From an uncultured Lachnospiraceae bacterium (GTDB lineage: Bacteria > Bacillota > Clostridia > Lachnospirales > Lachnospiraceae): a stretch of DNA of 16,164 nt. The stretch spans positions 1-16,164 of the forward strand of contig CAMWWJ010000035.1 in the NCBI GenBank assembly GCA_947177925.1, in the 5' to 3' direction. Made by a program: the position numbers and the translations under genes. The notes under the pieces were generated by a model, which saw only the letters and a program-made list of their open reading frames with translations, did not search any database and was not told the origin of the DNA. Of this stretch, positions 9,501 through 16,164 are shown piece by piece (position 1 is the stretch's first letter; every line of letters starts with the position of its first letter).

Positions 9501-12433
9501 ATCCTAAACTCAAGCAATTGTTCATTATTATCTTCAACAATTTCTTGCAGTAAGTAACTATAATTTCCTCCCAGTCTCTCCATGAATGACTTTGAAAATA
9601 AATTTGTATTATATTCCAAAGTTCCTTTTAATCGGCCATTAGCTTCAGTTAACAATAATGTGTAGTCGAACTTGGACATATGGTAGTTATAGTCAATATT
9701 TAATATTTCCATTCCTTCCATCTGAATAGAAAAATCACCCATGTTTTGCATGATAAACATAATGTCAAACAACGGATTATGGCTAACCTGTTTCTCAATC
9801 TTCAAGTCCTCTACCAATTGATCAAACTGATACATTTGGTTTTCAAATGCTTTATTAGATTCATCTGAAACAGCTTTTAAAAACTCATCATAATACTGTT
9901 TATTATCAACCTTATTGCGCAATGGCAACGTGTTAACAAACATACCAACAATTTTCTCAAATTCCGGCAAAGTTCGACCTGCATTAACCGTACCAATCGT
10001 AATATCAGACTGTCCGGAATACCTATTGAGAATCATAAGAAATGCAGATAAGCATACATTGTATATAGTGGTCTTTTTCATACTTGCAAATTGCTTTACT
10101 TTTGCATATAGTGAGTCCTCTATATAAAAATCCAGAATATCTCCGTTTCTGTTATCTTCAATCTGTCTGGGATAATATGTAGGGAAGTTAAGAATTTCAT
10201 AACCTGCTGCAAATTTATTACTCCAATATTCTTTTGCCTTTTGGTATTCTTCTTTTTTCTCTAATTCTGCCTCCCAAATTGCATAGTCTTTATATTGATA
10301 TTTGATATGGTCTAATTTATTGTCAGTATATAGACTCATGAATTCCGCAATTATCGCTTCTATTGAAAATCCATCAGAAATAGCATGATGCATATCTATC
10401 AACAAATAAGCGGTTGTGTTGTTGACTATAACAAGTTTACATCTAAATAGAATATCCTTTTCCAAGTCGAACGGCTTCACAAATGCATCCAAGCATTCAC
10501 TAATATCCGCTGCTTCATTTTCCTCATATTCCATAACAAAATTGTTATCCTTATGGATTATCTGAACAATATCATTATCATAATTAGTCAGGTTCGTTCT
10601 TAGTGCCTCATGTCTGTCAACAATTTGTCTGAATGCATCGCCTATTTTTTTCTTATCAATACTTCCTTTGATAATATATGCCTTCGGAAGATTATTGATT
10701 ATAGAATCTTTGTTTTGTTTATTAACTATGTAAATTCTTTTCTGGGCTGGTGATGCAATATACATGCTCATATGACGATTTTTTTCAAAGCAGTATTTTT
10801 CAAACAGGGAGCCGTCTACTTCCAAAGTAAGTTTACTTTTCTTGGAATATGTCTCCTCAATATATGATGCTAATTCTGAAACCGTTTGATATTGGAGCAG
10901 CTCTGAAACATTAAGTCCAACCTGAAGTCGTTCATTAACTTCTTTCAAAATATTTAAAGCTATAATAGAATCTCCACCAAGCTCAAAATAATTATCATTT
11001 ACTCCAACATTTTCTTCTCCAAGGCATTCTTTCCAAACATCTAAAATAATATCTTCTACACTGTTCGACTCAGCATTCTTTCTATTTTCTACAGGTTTCT
11101 TAATTTCTTCAGAAGTGAAATGTCCATCACTTTCAGATACAATCATCGTCTCAAAGCTTTTTTCATTACTATAGAAATATGAATTGCTGTACCCGGACTT
11201 GGCCAATAATTCAGACCAACCTGCAGTGGATAGCAAAGGAGAATGCGCAATCCTTACATCTCCATCTTCATACGCCCACCATCCTGATAACGTTCCAAAT
11301 GTCAATGTAGAATAGTTCTGCCTCTGAGTTGGTTCAAGAATGAAAACTTTTCCATTCTTTCTAAGCAAGCGCTTGATCTGCATCAGTGTTTTTTCAATAT
11401 TCCGGGTTGCATGTAGAACATCATATGCAATAACTATATCAAAAACACCAAGCTCAATTCCTTGTGCCTTAATATCCTGCTCAATATTGAACTTTTGAAA
11501 TTTTACAAACTTATAATTTCCATAAGTATTTCTGCCATAATCCACTAAAGACTTTGATATGTCCGTATAATAATACTCTATGTTGTTAAATTTTTGTATG
11601 CTTTGTAATATTCCTGAACTTGCACCACCTGTACCAGATCCAACCTCTAATATCCTGATTTTCTTATTATCTAATCCATTATGCCTAAGCAAGCTAACAT
11701 CCTTGTGGATAGAATATGATATCAGTTCATGGTAAAAATCTATGTATTTATTATTTTTATAGATGTTCTTTACCAAGTCAGGCTTTGATTCATTAAATAC
11801 AACGCTTGTGCCCAATACAGAACCATTAAGAATGTTTTCCATATTTATCAGACATTCATCCAACAATTCGAGGTATATTTTTGTATCAGGCCATTCTTCA
11901 ATACTTTCAGACCTTTTTTGTAATAATTCCTTTTCAGATAAATTCCATTTACCCATCTGAACATTATCTAATGTATAGATGACATCGTTTTGAATCTCTA
12001 TCAGATTCATCTGTTCCAAAATATTTAATATCGCCAAAAAAAGTCGCTCTTCCTCATCCACTACGCCTATTTCTGCTTTTACACTTTTTAATTCAACCTC
12101 TTCTCCAGGTTTTTCAAAAAAATGATGCTTATTAAATAACTTTTTCAAATATATCGTTGCATAATCATTCAGCTTCTCCATAAGAGTTTGCATATTGCCA
12201 GCATTATACGCTTCATTTTTTGTATAAAGCTCAATATTTTTTCTAAGTTGCCCGAATGTGCTGTCTATATTGTTTTTGTACACAAACCAGCATCTTTTCT
12301 TCTTAAAGGGATAGGTTGGAATCGGAACTTTATAGAGATTTCTTCCCTTATAAAAGCTATCCCAATCTATTTCCTCTCCTTGAAGATATGCTTCTTTCAA
12401 TTCAACCAGTTTACTATTACTATCTGTTAACAT
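6581..12433 (-). CDS. Hybrid PKS-NRPS synthase: linker-cMT-T-C-A(Tyr/Phe)-T-C-like
   Basis: A 1950-residue multidomain enzyme. Order: post-AT linker (12-50), C-methyltransferase (about 80-435), carrier (455-527, Ser489), condensation (555-985, HHAISDG at 682-688), adenylation (1003-1482), carrier (1497-1563, Ser1529), and a terminal condensation-like domain (1585-1950). The first three complete the polyketide module begun by the KS of the upstream protein; C-A-T adds an aromatic amino acid; the last domain probably releases or transfers the chain, as no thioesterase follows. There is no AT and no KR, DH or ER. The adenylation code read by alignment to GrsA is DASTLAAICK. The start at ATG 12433 is supported by AAGG(T) 7 bases upstream; it overlaps the previous gene by 7 bases (ATGTTAA), in another frame. 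Carrier serines and the catalytic histidines of both C-type domains are present. Product structure is inferred, not known. Confidence 0.95.
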   Translation of the reverse strand: MLTDSNSKLVELKEAYLQGEEIDWDSFYKGRNLYKVPIPTYPFKKKRCWFVYKNNIDSTFGQLRKNIELYTKNEAYNAGNMQTLMEKLNDYATIYLKKLFNKHHFFEKPGEEVELKSVKAEIGVVDEEERLFLAILNILEQMNLIEIQNDVIYTLDNVQMGKWNLSEKELLQKRSESIEEWPDTKIYLELLDECLINMENILNGSVLGTSVVFNESKPDLVKNIYKNNKYIDFYHELISYSIHKDVSLLRHNGLDNKKIRILEVGSGTGGASSGILQSIQKFNNIEYYYTDISKSLVDYGRNTYGNYKFVKFQKFNIEQDIKAQGIELGVFDIVIAYDVLHATRNIEKTLMQIKRLLRKNGKVFILEPTQRQNYSTLTFGTLSGWWAYEDGDVRIAHSPLLSTAGWSELLAKSGYSNSYFYSNEKSFETMIVSESDGHFTSEEIKKPVENRKNAESNSVEDIILDVWKECLGEENVGVNDNYFELGGDSIIALNILKEVNERLQVGLNVSELLQYQTVSELASYIEETYSKKSKLTLEVDGSLFEKYCFEKNRHMSMYIASPAQKRIYIVNKQNKDSIINNLPKAYIIKGSIDKKKIGDAFRQIVDRHEALRTNLTNYDNDIVQIIHKDNNFVMEYEENEAADISECLDAFVKPFDLEKDILFRCKLVIVNNTTAYLLIDMHHAISDGFSIEAIIAEFMSLYTDNKLDHIKYQYKDYAIWEAELEKKEEYQKAKEYWSNKFAAGYEILNFPTYYPRQIEDNRNGDILDFYIEDSLYAKVKQFASMKKTTIYNVCLSAFLMILNRYSGQSDITIGTVNAGRTLPEFEKIVGMFVNTLPLRNKVDNKQYYDEFLKAVSDESNKAFENQMYQFDQLVEDLKIEKQVSHNPLFDIMFIMQNMGDFSIQMEGMEILNIDYNYHMSKFDYTLLLTEANGRLKGTLEYNTNLFSKSFMERLGGNYSYLLQEIVEDNNEQLLEFRMMPDEEMKVLLDEFNDSEITYGDYSNVVEMIDQNIATYPESIALVYNDKKYTYKELDKKSNCISHMLQKHGAQKGDIIGILMDRSEVLIFSILGAMKIGCPYLVIDPEYPKDRIQYMVNDSRCNCILTSEKYQALGASIGNAMPITEYIVNNGDIDNVREVLNQNDLLYVIYTSGSSGKPKGVLVEHKGLVNYRNHCIRDLKLDNKAKILAFASPSFDAFESEMLMAFSLGGELHITDKNVLRDPELLEQFLYEHNINTLTLPPVLAEKVDFSKTKVKTLLTAGSEVKSKVVEKLKNHLNYFNAYGPTEDSICSTIWNYAEYDISSSVPIGKPIPNHKIYIMNSHHKLMPIGVPGELCVSGEGLARGYLNREDLNTQKFIVNPYTNERMYCTGDLARWLDDGNIEYLGRIDNQVKIRGFRIELGEIENCLLEIKEIKEAVATTCQDENGKYLVAYYVADQSIKDTDIRTFLRDKLPDYMIPAAFMKIDYIPLTINGKFDSKAVPKVEKRKQRNSSDKEIDPEDAFIMDTLAKLLRHNDFDKEANLFDMGMDSIRIIQLVASLKENGYDISIGDIFTKPYISEIRKYRKSEEGKPLSPDEHISSNDDYSKDMALIREVCANNYERIISGKVTKRYGYRPIHMLFLKNSINSGSVIDFTSEENIESIKKKILEAISETEIFYTKIGVREFEIYERVDVDILVINTEEQRCNSIVNELFNRKHDKELPYEIVLLRYENNHYKLAIIINHIFYDGISNDLFTRRIKDKLSNISTPLNADYSEYAYKVGEYAGQCDISLLEREMELKEFLKLHKNVKKLKKKGFQRVCIPINHQKDVMGQVMESVISMTSDSYDGDERPVLLIFNGRYCEENGAAGAIGNCLDILPMVASKETTNDKITHKIELLKSKKVNVLDTLSETGKVDIEEEILKKSVILNIQANVENGLTDDLDKLKSQIPDFPDSYYYLVRIGSQLEIIGI
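6584..7681 (-). other. Terminal condensation-like domain (NHxxxDG)
   Basis: Residues about 1585-1950 of the 1950-residue synthase. The active-site motif reads INHIFYDGIS (His1723, Asp1727, Gly1728): the first histidine of HHxxxDG is Asn1722, while the second, catalytic one is kept. NGRYCEENGAAGAIGNCLDILPM near 1837-1859 matches the later C-domain region that normally reads like GR...G.F.N.LP. At ~365 residues it is shorter than a usual C domain (~430-450). It lacks the tryptophan after HHxxxDG and the later motifs of epimerization domains. Known precedents for a last C-type domain are cyclising fungal CT domains and bacterial release by amide or ester formation. Which of these applies here is unknown. 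Confidence 0.8.
7745..7945 (-). other. Carrier (T) domain of the aromatic amino acid module
   Basis: Residues about 1497-1563 of the 1950-residue synthase. The phosphopantetheine site reads DMGMDSI with Ser1529. The usual second glycine of GGDS is methionine, but the serine and its Asp are present, so loading should be possible. Confidence 0.85.
7988..9427 (-). other. Adenylation domain, predicted tyrosine or phenylalanine
   Basis: Residues about 1003-1482. Core motifs YTSGSSGKPKG (1149-1159), YGPTED (1282-1287), the TGD motif (1369-1371), RGFRIELGEIE (1394-1404) and NGKFD with Lys1474 are intact. Aligning to GrsA by eye gives pocket residues Asp1195, Ala1196, Ser1199, Thr1238, Leu1258, Ala1260, Ala1281, Ile1289, Cys1290, Lys1474, that is DASTLAAICK. 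This differs by two conservative changes from a recorded tyrosine code (DASTVAAVCK) and also resembles the phenylalanine code DAWTIAAICK. Ser in place of Trp at the third position leans towards tyrosine. Confidence 0.75.
9479..10771 (-). other. Condensation domain joining the polyketide to the aromatic amino acid
   Basis: Residues about 555-985. The motif HHAISDG at 682-688 is intact, as are RHEALRT near 607 and VGMFVNTLPLR near 829-839, so the domain should catalyse amide bond formation between the C-methylated ketide on the upstream carrier and the aromatic aminoacyl carrier. Confidence 0.88.
10853..11071 (-). other. Carrier (ACP/T) domain of the split polyketide module
   Basis: Residues about 455-527 with LGGDSI and phosphopantetheine Ser489. 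It follows the methyltransferase directly, with no reductive domain between, so the beta-keto group made by the upstream KS would stay unreduced unless a trans-acting enzyme intervenes. Confidence 0.87.
11129..12196 (-). other. C-methyltransferase (cMT) domain of the polyketide module
   Basis: Residues about 80-435. An N-terminal helical lid (LNDYATIYLKKL near 88-99) precedes the SAM-binding motif ILEVGSGTGG at 261-270, the acidic YYYTDIS at 287-293, FDIVIAYDVLHATRN at 331-345 and KVFILEPT at 362-369; FGTLSGWWAYEDGDVR near 379-394 is characteristic of PKS C-methyltransferases. His341 and Glu367 fit the His-Glu catalytic pair known in this family. It should place one or two methyl groups from SAM on the alpha-carbon of the beta-ketoacyl carrier intermediate. 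An N- or O-methyltransferase is less likely given its position in a PKS module and these motifs. Confidence 0.85.
12284..12400 (-). other. Post-AT linker without an AT, at the N-terminus of the synthase
   Basis: Residues 12-50 read like the tail that normally follows a PKS acyltransferase and packs back on the KS: a YLQGEEIDWDSFY segment, then VPIPTYPFKKKRCW at 36-49. No acyltransferase sequence (no GxSxG active site) precedes it. The partner linker lies at the C-terminus of the upstream protein. Confidence 0.85.
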
Positions 12434-15400
12434 GCTTCTACCTTTATCTTTTCCTCATAATATTTTTTTAATGCTTCCAGTAATTCCTCTTTTGTTTCTA
12501 CAACAAATGCTAATCTTGAGTTCAGATCCTTTCTTCCGATGTTAGCTGTATAGCAGATATCCTGTAAACTATAATCATTATTGTTTACTAGATAATCGAT
12601 ATAGCTTTCAACAACATCAAGCAAAGAACTTTCATCATATGCAGACAGAGTAAATAGCTCTAGTTGACCACTACTACTTTCCTGTACTCTCTCAGGCGCT
12701 TCTTCCAAAATCACGCAACAATTCGTTCCGCTTAAACCAAATGCATTCACTGCCGCTCTTCTTTTCTCCTCCTTAGTTTCCCATTTCCTTAAAATATCAT
12801 TTACGTAAAGAGGTGAATTAATAAATTCTATTCTTCTATTTGGTGCTGAAAAATGCAGCATAGGCGGCATTGCCTTATAATATAGCATCAACACAGTTTT
12901 CAAGAAACCTGCTATTCCGGCACAATTATCCAGATGACCTATATTGGTTTTCAAGGCTCCTATTGCACAGAATTGTTTCCTGTCCGTATATTTTCTGAAT
13001 GCATTTGTTATGCCCTGAATTTCGATTGGATCTCCCAACTTTGTACCTGTTCCATGTGCTTCAAAATATTCAATAGACTCCAGAGAAATTCCGGCATTTC
13101 TGCATGCAGCCACAATAACAGATGTCTGTGATGTAGCATTTGGAGCTGTAAGTCCAACTGTTCTTCCATCTTGGTTTATTGCACTTCCTTTTATTACTGC
13201 ATAAATATTATCTTTCTCTTCCACTGCCTTCTCTAATGGCTTTAGGACAACCGCTATAACTCCTTCACCAACACCTGTACCATCTGAGCTGTCATCAAAG
13301 GTCTTAGTATGTGCATCAGATGATTCGATTCCTATTTTTTGCTCATTTTTAAGAGGTACCAGAATTAGGTTGCTGGCTCCAACGATTGCCTGTTCACACC
13401 TGCCATCCCGAATATCCTGACACGCCCTGTCTATTGCTACCAGTGAAGAGGAACAAGCAGTATCAACAACAATACTCGGACCTTTTAGATCAAATAAGTA
13501 TGAAATACGGCCTGCCAGAACAGACTTGATATTACCCGTTAATAAGCTTCCCGAATGATAATCCGTGCTAGATTCAAGCATCCTCTTATAGTTCACCCCA
13601 AAGTCATCGCTGTTTCCAACGTATACTCCTGTTTTTGTGCCTTTAATTCCTTTGTCTCCATATCCAGCATCCTCTATGGCATTATTGATTACCTGCAATA
13701 AGAGTCTTTGATTCGGATCCATCAGACTGGCTTCCTTCCGGGAAATCTTAAAGTACTGATAATCAAACTTATCTATATCCGTCAGATAAGCTCCCTTCAT
13801 TATTTCATTGCTACTTATTTCACGATTCTCAATTGTTTGTACATATGAAATATACTCATTGACATCCAGCTTTCTTTGTTCATCAAGGTCATCAATGAAA
13901 TCTGTTCCTTCGCATAACATCTCCCAAAATTCTGTGACATTATCTGCCTTTGGCAATTTGGCCGCTATACCAATGACCGCAATTTCTTTTGCAACATTTT
14001 TGGTTATTTGCTCATCCAGAGCACTCTCTATTTCAATTCCTTCTTTATTGATGATGTATTGGCTTATATCCTTTATTGTTGAATACTGAAACAGATCAAC
14101 CACAGAAAACATATCCGGATAGATATCATTTATCATGGACTGCATTTTAATAATGGAATATGAATCCCCACCTACTTCAAAATAGTTATCATCTAATTCA
14201 AAATTATTATGTCCAAGACATGCTTCCCAAATGGTAATTATTTGTTTCTCAACAACATTTCCGCCATATGCATTTTTACTGATAACCACCTTGTTATCTT
14301 TAATGTAGTCAGGCAGTTTCTTTCTATCTATTTTTCCGTTTGGAGTATAGGGAATTTTATCCAGTTTTTTTATATATGCTGGAACCATATATTCCGGGAG
14401 CTTTTTCAGCAAAAAGTTTCGAATATCATCATGTATAACTTCTTCATCAGAAACATAAAAGCCAACCAAATATACACCCTGACCATCATCTTGAACCTTA
14501 ACTGCTGCTTCCTGAATCTTGTCAAATTTGCCTATTGTATTCTCTATCTCTTCTAACTCTATTCTGTATCCACGAACCTTTACCTGAGAATCAATTCTTC
14601 CAAGAACATGAATAGCATTATCATCAAAATATGCCAAATCACCTGTCTTATAGACTTTATTTCCAGCACAATATGGATTGTCTATAAATTTTTCCGCAGT
14701 GATATCATCTCTGTTTACATATCCATTTGACAGTCCTTCTCCTGCAATGCAAAGTTCTCCAATACCTCCCAGTGGCTGCAACTTATTATGCTTATTGAAA
14801 ATAAATCCCTGAGTATTTCTCAAGAAATGTCCCACATCGACACTATCTTTATTTGTCAGCTCTCCAATAGAGGACCATACTGTAGTTTCAGTGGGGCCAT
14901 ATACATTGAATATCTTTGTGTCTGACATCCCCTTTATCTGATCAACCAACTGCTTCGGAACCATTTCCCCGCCCAAAAGCATAACTTTTACATTATTAAG
15001 TACACTTGAATCAGGACAATACTTTATCAGCATATTTGCCCTTGAAGGTGTCATTTGAATCAGATCCACCTTTTTATCCACGATGATCTTTCCCAGCTTA
15101 TTCATATCAAGCTGATCATTTTCAGTAGCAAGCACAATTGTCTTTCCACATGCCAAAGGAACAAAAGTCTCTAAAACAAAAATATCGAAAGAAATCGTAG
15201 TAACATTTAAAATGTGATTACATTCATCTAGCGGGATTTCATCCATCATAGCCAAAACAAAATTGATAAATGCTTTATACGGAATTCTGACTCCCTTAGG
15301 ATTTCCTGTTGAGCCTGATGTATAAATTCTGTATGCATCCAAGTTAGGAGCAATCGTTTTATGAATATCTGAATCAGATAATTCTTCCTCCTGACCGTCC

Positions 15401-16164
15401 ACTTTTACTACCTGACACCGAACATTTAATTCTTTGTCTATTGCACGATCTGTAACAATCAGATCGACACAGCTATCATCAATAATGTACTGTATACGCT
15501 CAATTGGATATTCCGGATCCATGGGAATATAGGTTGCACCTAACTTCAAACATCCCCAAAGACACTCTATTAGTCTATGTGATCTTCCCAATAAGATAAG
15601 TACATTTTTCCCTTCGGTAATTCCTGATTTTTCAAAAAGTCGAGCATACTGATTTGCCTTACGGTTTAACTCATGGTAACTGATTGCAACATCTTCGCAG
15701 ATAACAGCCTCTTGCTCCGGATTCTCTGTAACCTTTCTTTCAAATAAATCCACAATACTTAATTTATGATCAATATCTTTTTCTGTATTATTGTAAATGC
15801 CATTATAAGCATCTAACTGATCCGTTCCACAAACTTCTATATCATCTACATTTTCTGCTGAATCAATATTCTCAAGTATTTGCAGGTAAACATTATTAAT
15901 CTGATGGATTTTCTCGTCCGAAAACAGATCTGCCATGTACTCCCATCTTAAAAATAATCCATAGCCCCTTTGAATTACCTCTAAGGAAAGCTCGTATTTT
16001 GCCTCCTTAGTAAAAATGGATTCCTGCTCAATCTCAATCTCATGAACCTTATATGTATGAGATTCAATATTTAAATATGAATATAAAATGTGAAAGAAAT
16101 TGCTCTTTTTACCTTTGCCATATACTGCCTCGGAAATATCTTCCAGCGAAAGTTCCTGATATTC
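12427..16164 (-). CDS. Hybrid NRPS-PKS synthase, 3' part: (C)-A(Gly)-T-KS-linker (runs off right edge)
   Basis: The frame is open to the last base, giving 1245 residues; the internal ATG at 15936 is not the start, because the 76 codons before it encode the continuous C-terminus of a condensation domain. Counting from the window edge, domains are: C-domain tail (1-106), adenylation (134-621), carrier (636-708, Ser668), ketosynthase (726-1157, Cys904, His1037, His1077), and KS-AT linker domain (1167-1245), then stop. It loads a glycine-like substrate, condenses it to the upstream peptide, and passes it to the KS for extension by malonate. The polypeptide ends where an acyltransferase would begin, and the module continues on the next protein (6581-12433). 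All catalytic residues seen are intact. The N-terminal domains and true start are outside the window. Confidence 0.95.
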   Translation of the reverse strand, partial: EYQELSLEDISEAVYGKGKKSNFFHILYSYLNIESHTYKVHEIEIEQESIFTKEAKYELSLEVIQRGYGLFLRWEYMADLFSDEKIHQINNVYLQILENIDSAENVDDIEVCGTDQLDAYNGIYNNTEKDIDHKLSIVDLFERKVTENPEQEAVICEDVAISYHELNRKANQYARLFEKSGITEGKNVLILLGRSHRLIECLWGCLKLGATYIPMDPEYPIERIQYIIDDSCVDLIVTDRAIDKELNVRCQVVKVDGQEEELSDSDIHKTIAPNLDAYRIYTSGSTGNPKGVRIPYKAFINFVLAMMDEIPLDECNHILNVTTISFDIFVLETFVPLACGKTIVLATENDQLDMNKLGKIIVDKKVDLIQMTPSRANMLIKYCPDSSVLNNVKVMLLGGEMVPKQLVDQIKGMSDTKIFNVYGPTETTVWSSIGELTNKDSVDVGHFLRNTQGFIFNKHNKLQPLGGIGELCIAGEGLSNGYVNRDDITAEKFIDNPYCAGNKVYKTGDLAYFDDNAIHVLGRIDSQVKVRGYRIELEEIENTIGKFDKIQEAAVKVQDDGQGVYLVGFYVSDEEVIHDDIRNFLLKKLPEYMVPAYIKKLDKIPYTPNGKIDRKKLPDYIKDNKVVISKNAYGGNVVEKQIITIWEACLGHNNFELDDNYFEVGGDSYSIIKMQSMINDIYPDMFSVVDLFQYSTIKDISQYIINKEGIEIESALDEQITKNVAKEIAVIGIAAKLPKADNVTEFWEMLCEGTDFIDDLDEQRKLDVNEYISYVQTIENREISSNEIMKGAYLTDIDKFDYQYFKISRKEASLMDPNQRLLLQVINNAIEDAGYGDKGIKGTKTGVYVGNSDDFGVNYKRMLESSTDYHSGSLLTGNIKSVLAGRISYLFDLKGPSIVVDTACSSSLVAIDRACQDIRDGRCEQAIVGASNLILVPLKNEQKIGIESSDAHTKTFDDSSDGTGVGEGVIAVVLKPLEKAVEEKDNIYAVIKGSAINQDGRTVGLTAPNATSQTSVIVAACRNAGISLESIEYFEAHGTGTKLGDPIEIQGITNAFRKYTDRKQFCAIGALKTNIGHLDNCAGIAGFLKTVLMLYYKAMPPMLHFSAPNRRIEFINSPLYVNDILRKWETKEEKRRAAVNAFGLSGTNCCVILEEAPERVQESSSGQLELFTLSAYDESSLLDVVESYIDYLVNNNDYSLQDICYTANIGRKDLNSRLAFVVETKEELLEALKKYYEEKIKVEAC
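12430..12666 (-). other. KS-AT linker domain at the C-terminus, with no AT after it
   Basis: Residues 1167-1245 from the window edge: LFTLSAYDESSLLDVVESY, then DICYTANIGRKDLNSRLAFVV and an ELLEAL helix. This matches the adaptor that follows a KS in modular PKSs. In AT-containing synthases an FxFxGQG start of the AT would follow; here there is a stop codon. Confidence 0.85.
12441..12445 (-). promoter_or_regulatory. Ribosome binding site of the second synthase gene inside the first
   Basis: AAAGG on the minus strand sits 7 bases before the ATG at 12433, within the last codons of the upstream gene. Together with the ATGTTAA overlap it supports a real second start with translational coupling rather than a broken single gene. 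Confidence 0.6.
12694..13989 (-). other. Ketosynthase domain
   Basis: Residues about 726-1157 from the window edge, starting EIAVIGIAAKLP. Catalytic cysteine lies in DTACSSS (Cys904), with the two histidines in EAHGTGTKLGDP (His1037) and KTNIGHLDNCAG (His1077). The complete Cys-His-His set predicts an elongating, condensing KS. It follows the glycine module directly, so it should accept a glycyl-ended chain. Confidence 0.92.
14041..14259 (-). other. Carrier (T) domain of the glycine module
   Basis: Residues about 636-708 from the window edge with NYFEVGGDSYSI; Ser668 is the phosphopantetheine site. It lies between the glycine adenylation domain and the ketosynthase and hands the peptidyl chain to the latter. 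Confidence 0.88.
14302..15765 (-). other. Adenylation domain, predicted glycine
   Basis: Residues about 134-621 from the window edge. Core motifs YTSGSTGNPKG (281-291), YGPTETT (422-428), RGYRIELEEIE (531-541) and NGKID with Lys611 are intact. Alignment to GrsA by eye gives Asp327, Ile328, Leu331, Gln370, Leu396, Gly398, Val421, Val429, Trp430, Lys611, that is DILQLGVVWK, two conservative changes from the known glycine code DILQLGLIWK. Glycine is the confident prediction. Confidence 0.82.
15847..16164 (-). other. C-terminal end of a condensation domain (cut by window edge)
   Basis: The 76 codons upstream of the ATG at 15936 are open, and with the following ~30 they read as the end of a C domain (FHILYSYLNI ... 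YELSLEV ... GLFLRWEYMADLF ... YLQILENI). The HHxxxDG half lies outside. This makes the glycine module a chain-extending C-A-T unit, not a loading unit. Confidence 0.8.

Noticed and set aside
11129..12196. Methyltransferase as an N-methyltransferase of an NRPS module
   Set aside because: It sits between KS and carrier rather than inside an adenylation domain, and it carries the His-Glu pair and FGTLSGWW region typical of PKS C-methyltransferases.
12427..12445. A frameshift or sequencing error splitting one large synthase gene in two
   Set aside because: The second frame has its own ATG with AAAGG 7 bases upstream and a clean ATGTTAA overlap, and both proteins begin or end at recognised linker boundaries. 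An AT would still be missing if the frames were joined.
15934..15936. ATG at 15936 as the start of the glycine-module protein
   Set aside because: The frame is open to the window edge and the upstream codons read as condensation-domain sequence continuing smoothly into the residues after this ATG.

Overview
The window is the downstream part of one minus-strand biosynthetic operon for a hybrid nonribosomal peptide/polyketide. The DNA is AT-rich (about one third GC by eye), with GGAGG-type ribosome binding sites, very tight gene spacing and low-GC codon use. This points to a Firmicute, most likely an anaerobic member of the Clostridia such as a Lachnospiraceae or Clostridium relative. The organism is inferred from style only; there is no rRNA or housekeeping marker.

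All genes read right to left, so transcription enters at 16164 and leaves at 1. (1) 12427-16164 is the 3' part of a megasynthase gene: tail of a condensation (C) domain, an adenylation (A) domain with a glycine-like code, a carrier (T), a ketosynthase (KS) and a KS-AT linker domain, then a stop. (2) 6581-12433 overlaps it by 7 bases. It encodes a 1950-residue protein: post-AT linker, C-methyltransferase (cMT), T, C, an A domain with a tyrosine/phenylalanine-like code, T, and a terminal condensation-like domain. (3) 4226-6535 and 3466-4221 are an FtsX/MacB-type permease and its ATPase. (4) 2313-3464 is a macrolide-type family 1 glycosyltransferase. (5) 594-2300 is an ABC exporter half-transporter. 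(6) 1-597 is the start of a membrane acyltransferase of family 3, cut by the window edge.

Inferred chemistry: a peptidyl intermediate is extended by glycine, then by one malonate unit that is C-methylated and not reduced (no KR, DH or ER is visible). It is then joined to tyrosine or phenylalanine and released by a terminal C-like domain, since no thioesterase is present. No acyltransferase (AT) domain sits between the KS and the carrier, although both linkers that normally flank an AT are there, one on each protein. Malonate is therefore probably loaded by a trans-acting AT encoded outside the window. The glycosyltransferase and membrane acyltransferase are candidate tailoring enzymes, and the two ABC systems are candidates for export and self-protection.

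The most notable point is that the PKS module is divided between two proteins exactly where an AT would lie. The 5' end of the assembly line, any AT, phosphopantetheinyl transferase, regulator and promoter are outside the window. There are no RNA genes, insertion sequences, CRISPR arrays or gene-free stretches over 300 bases.
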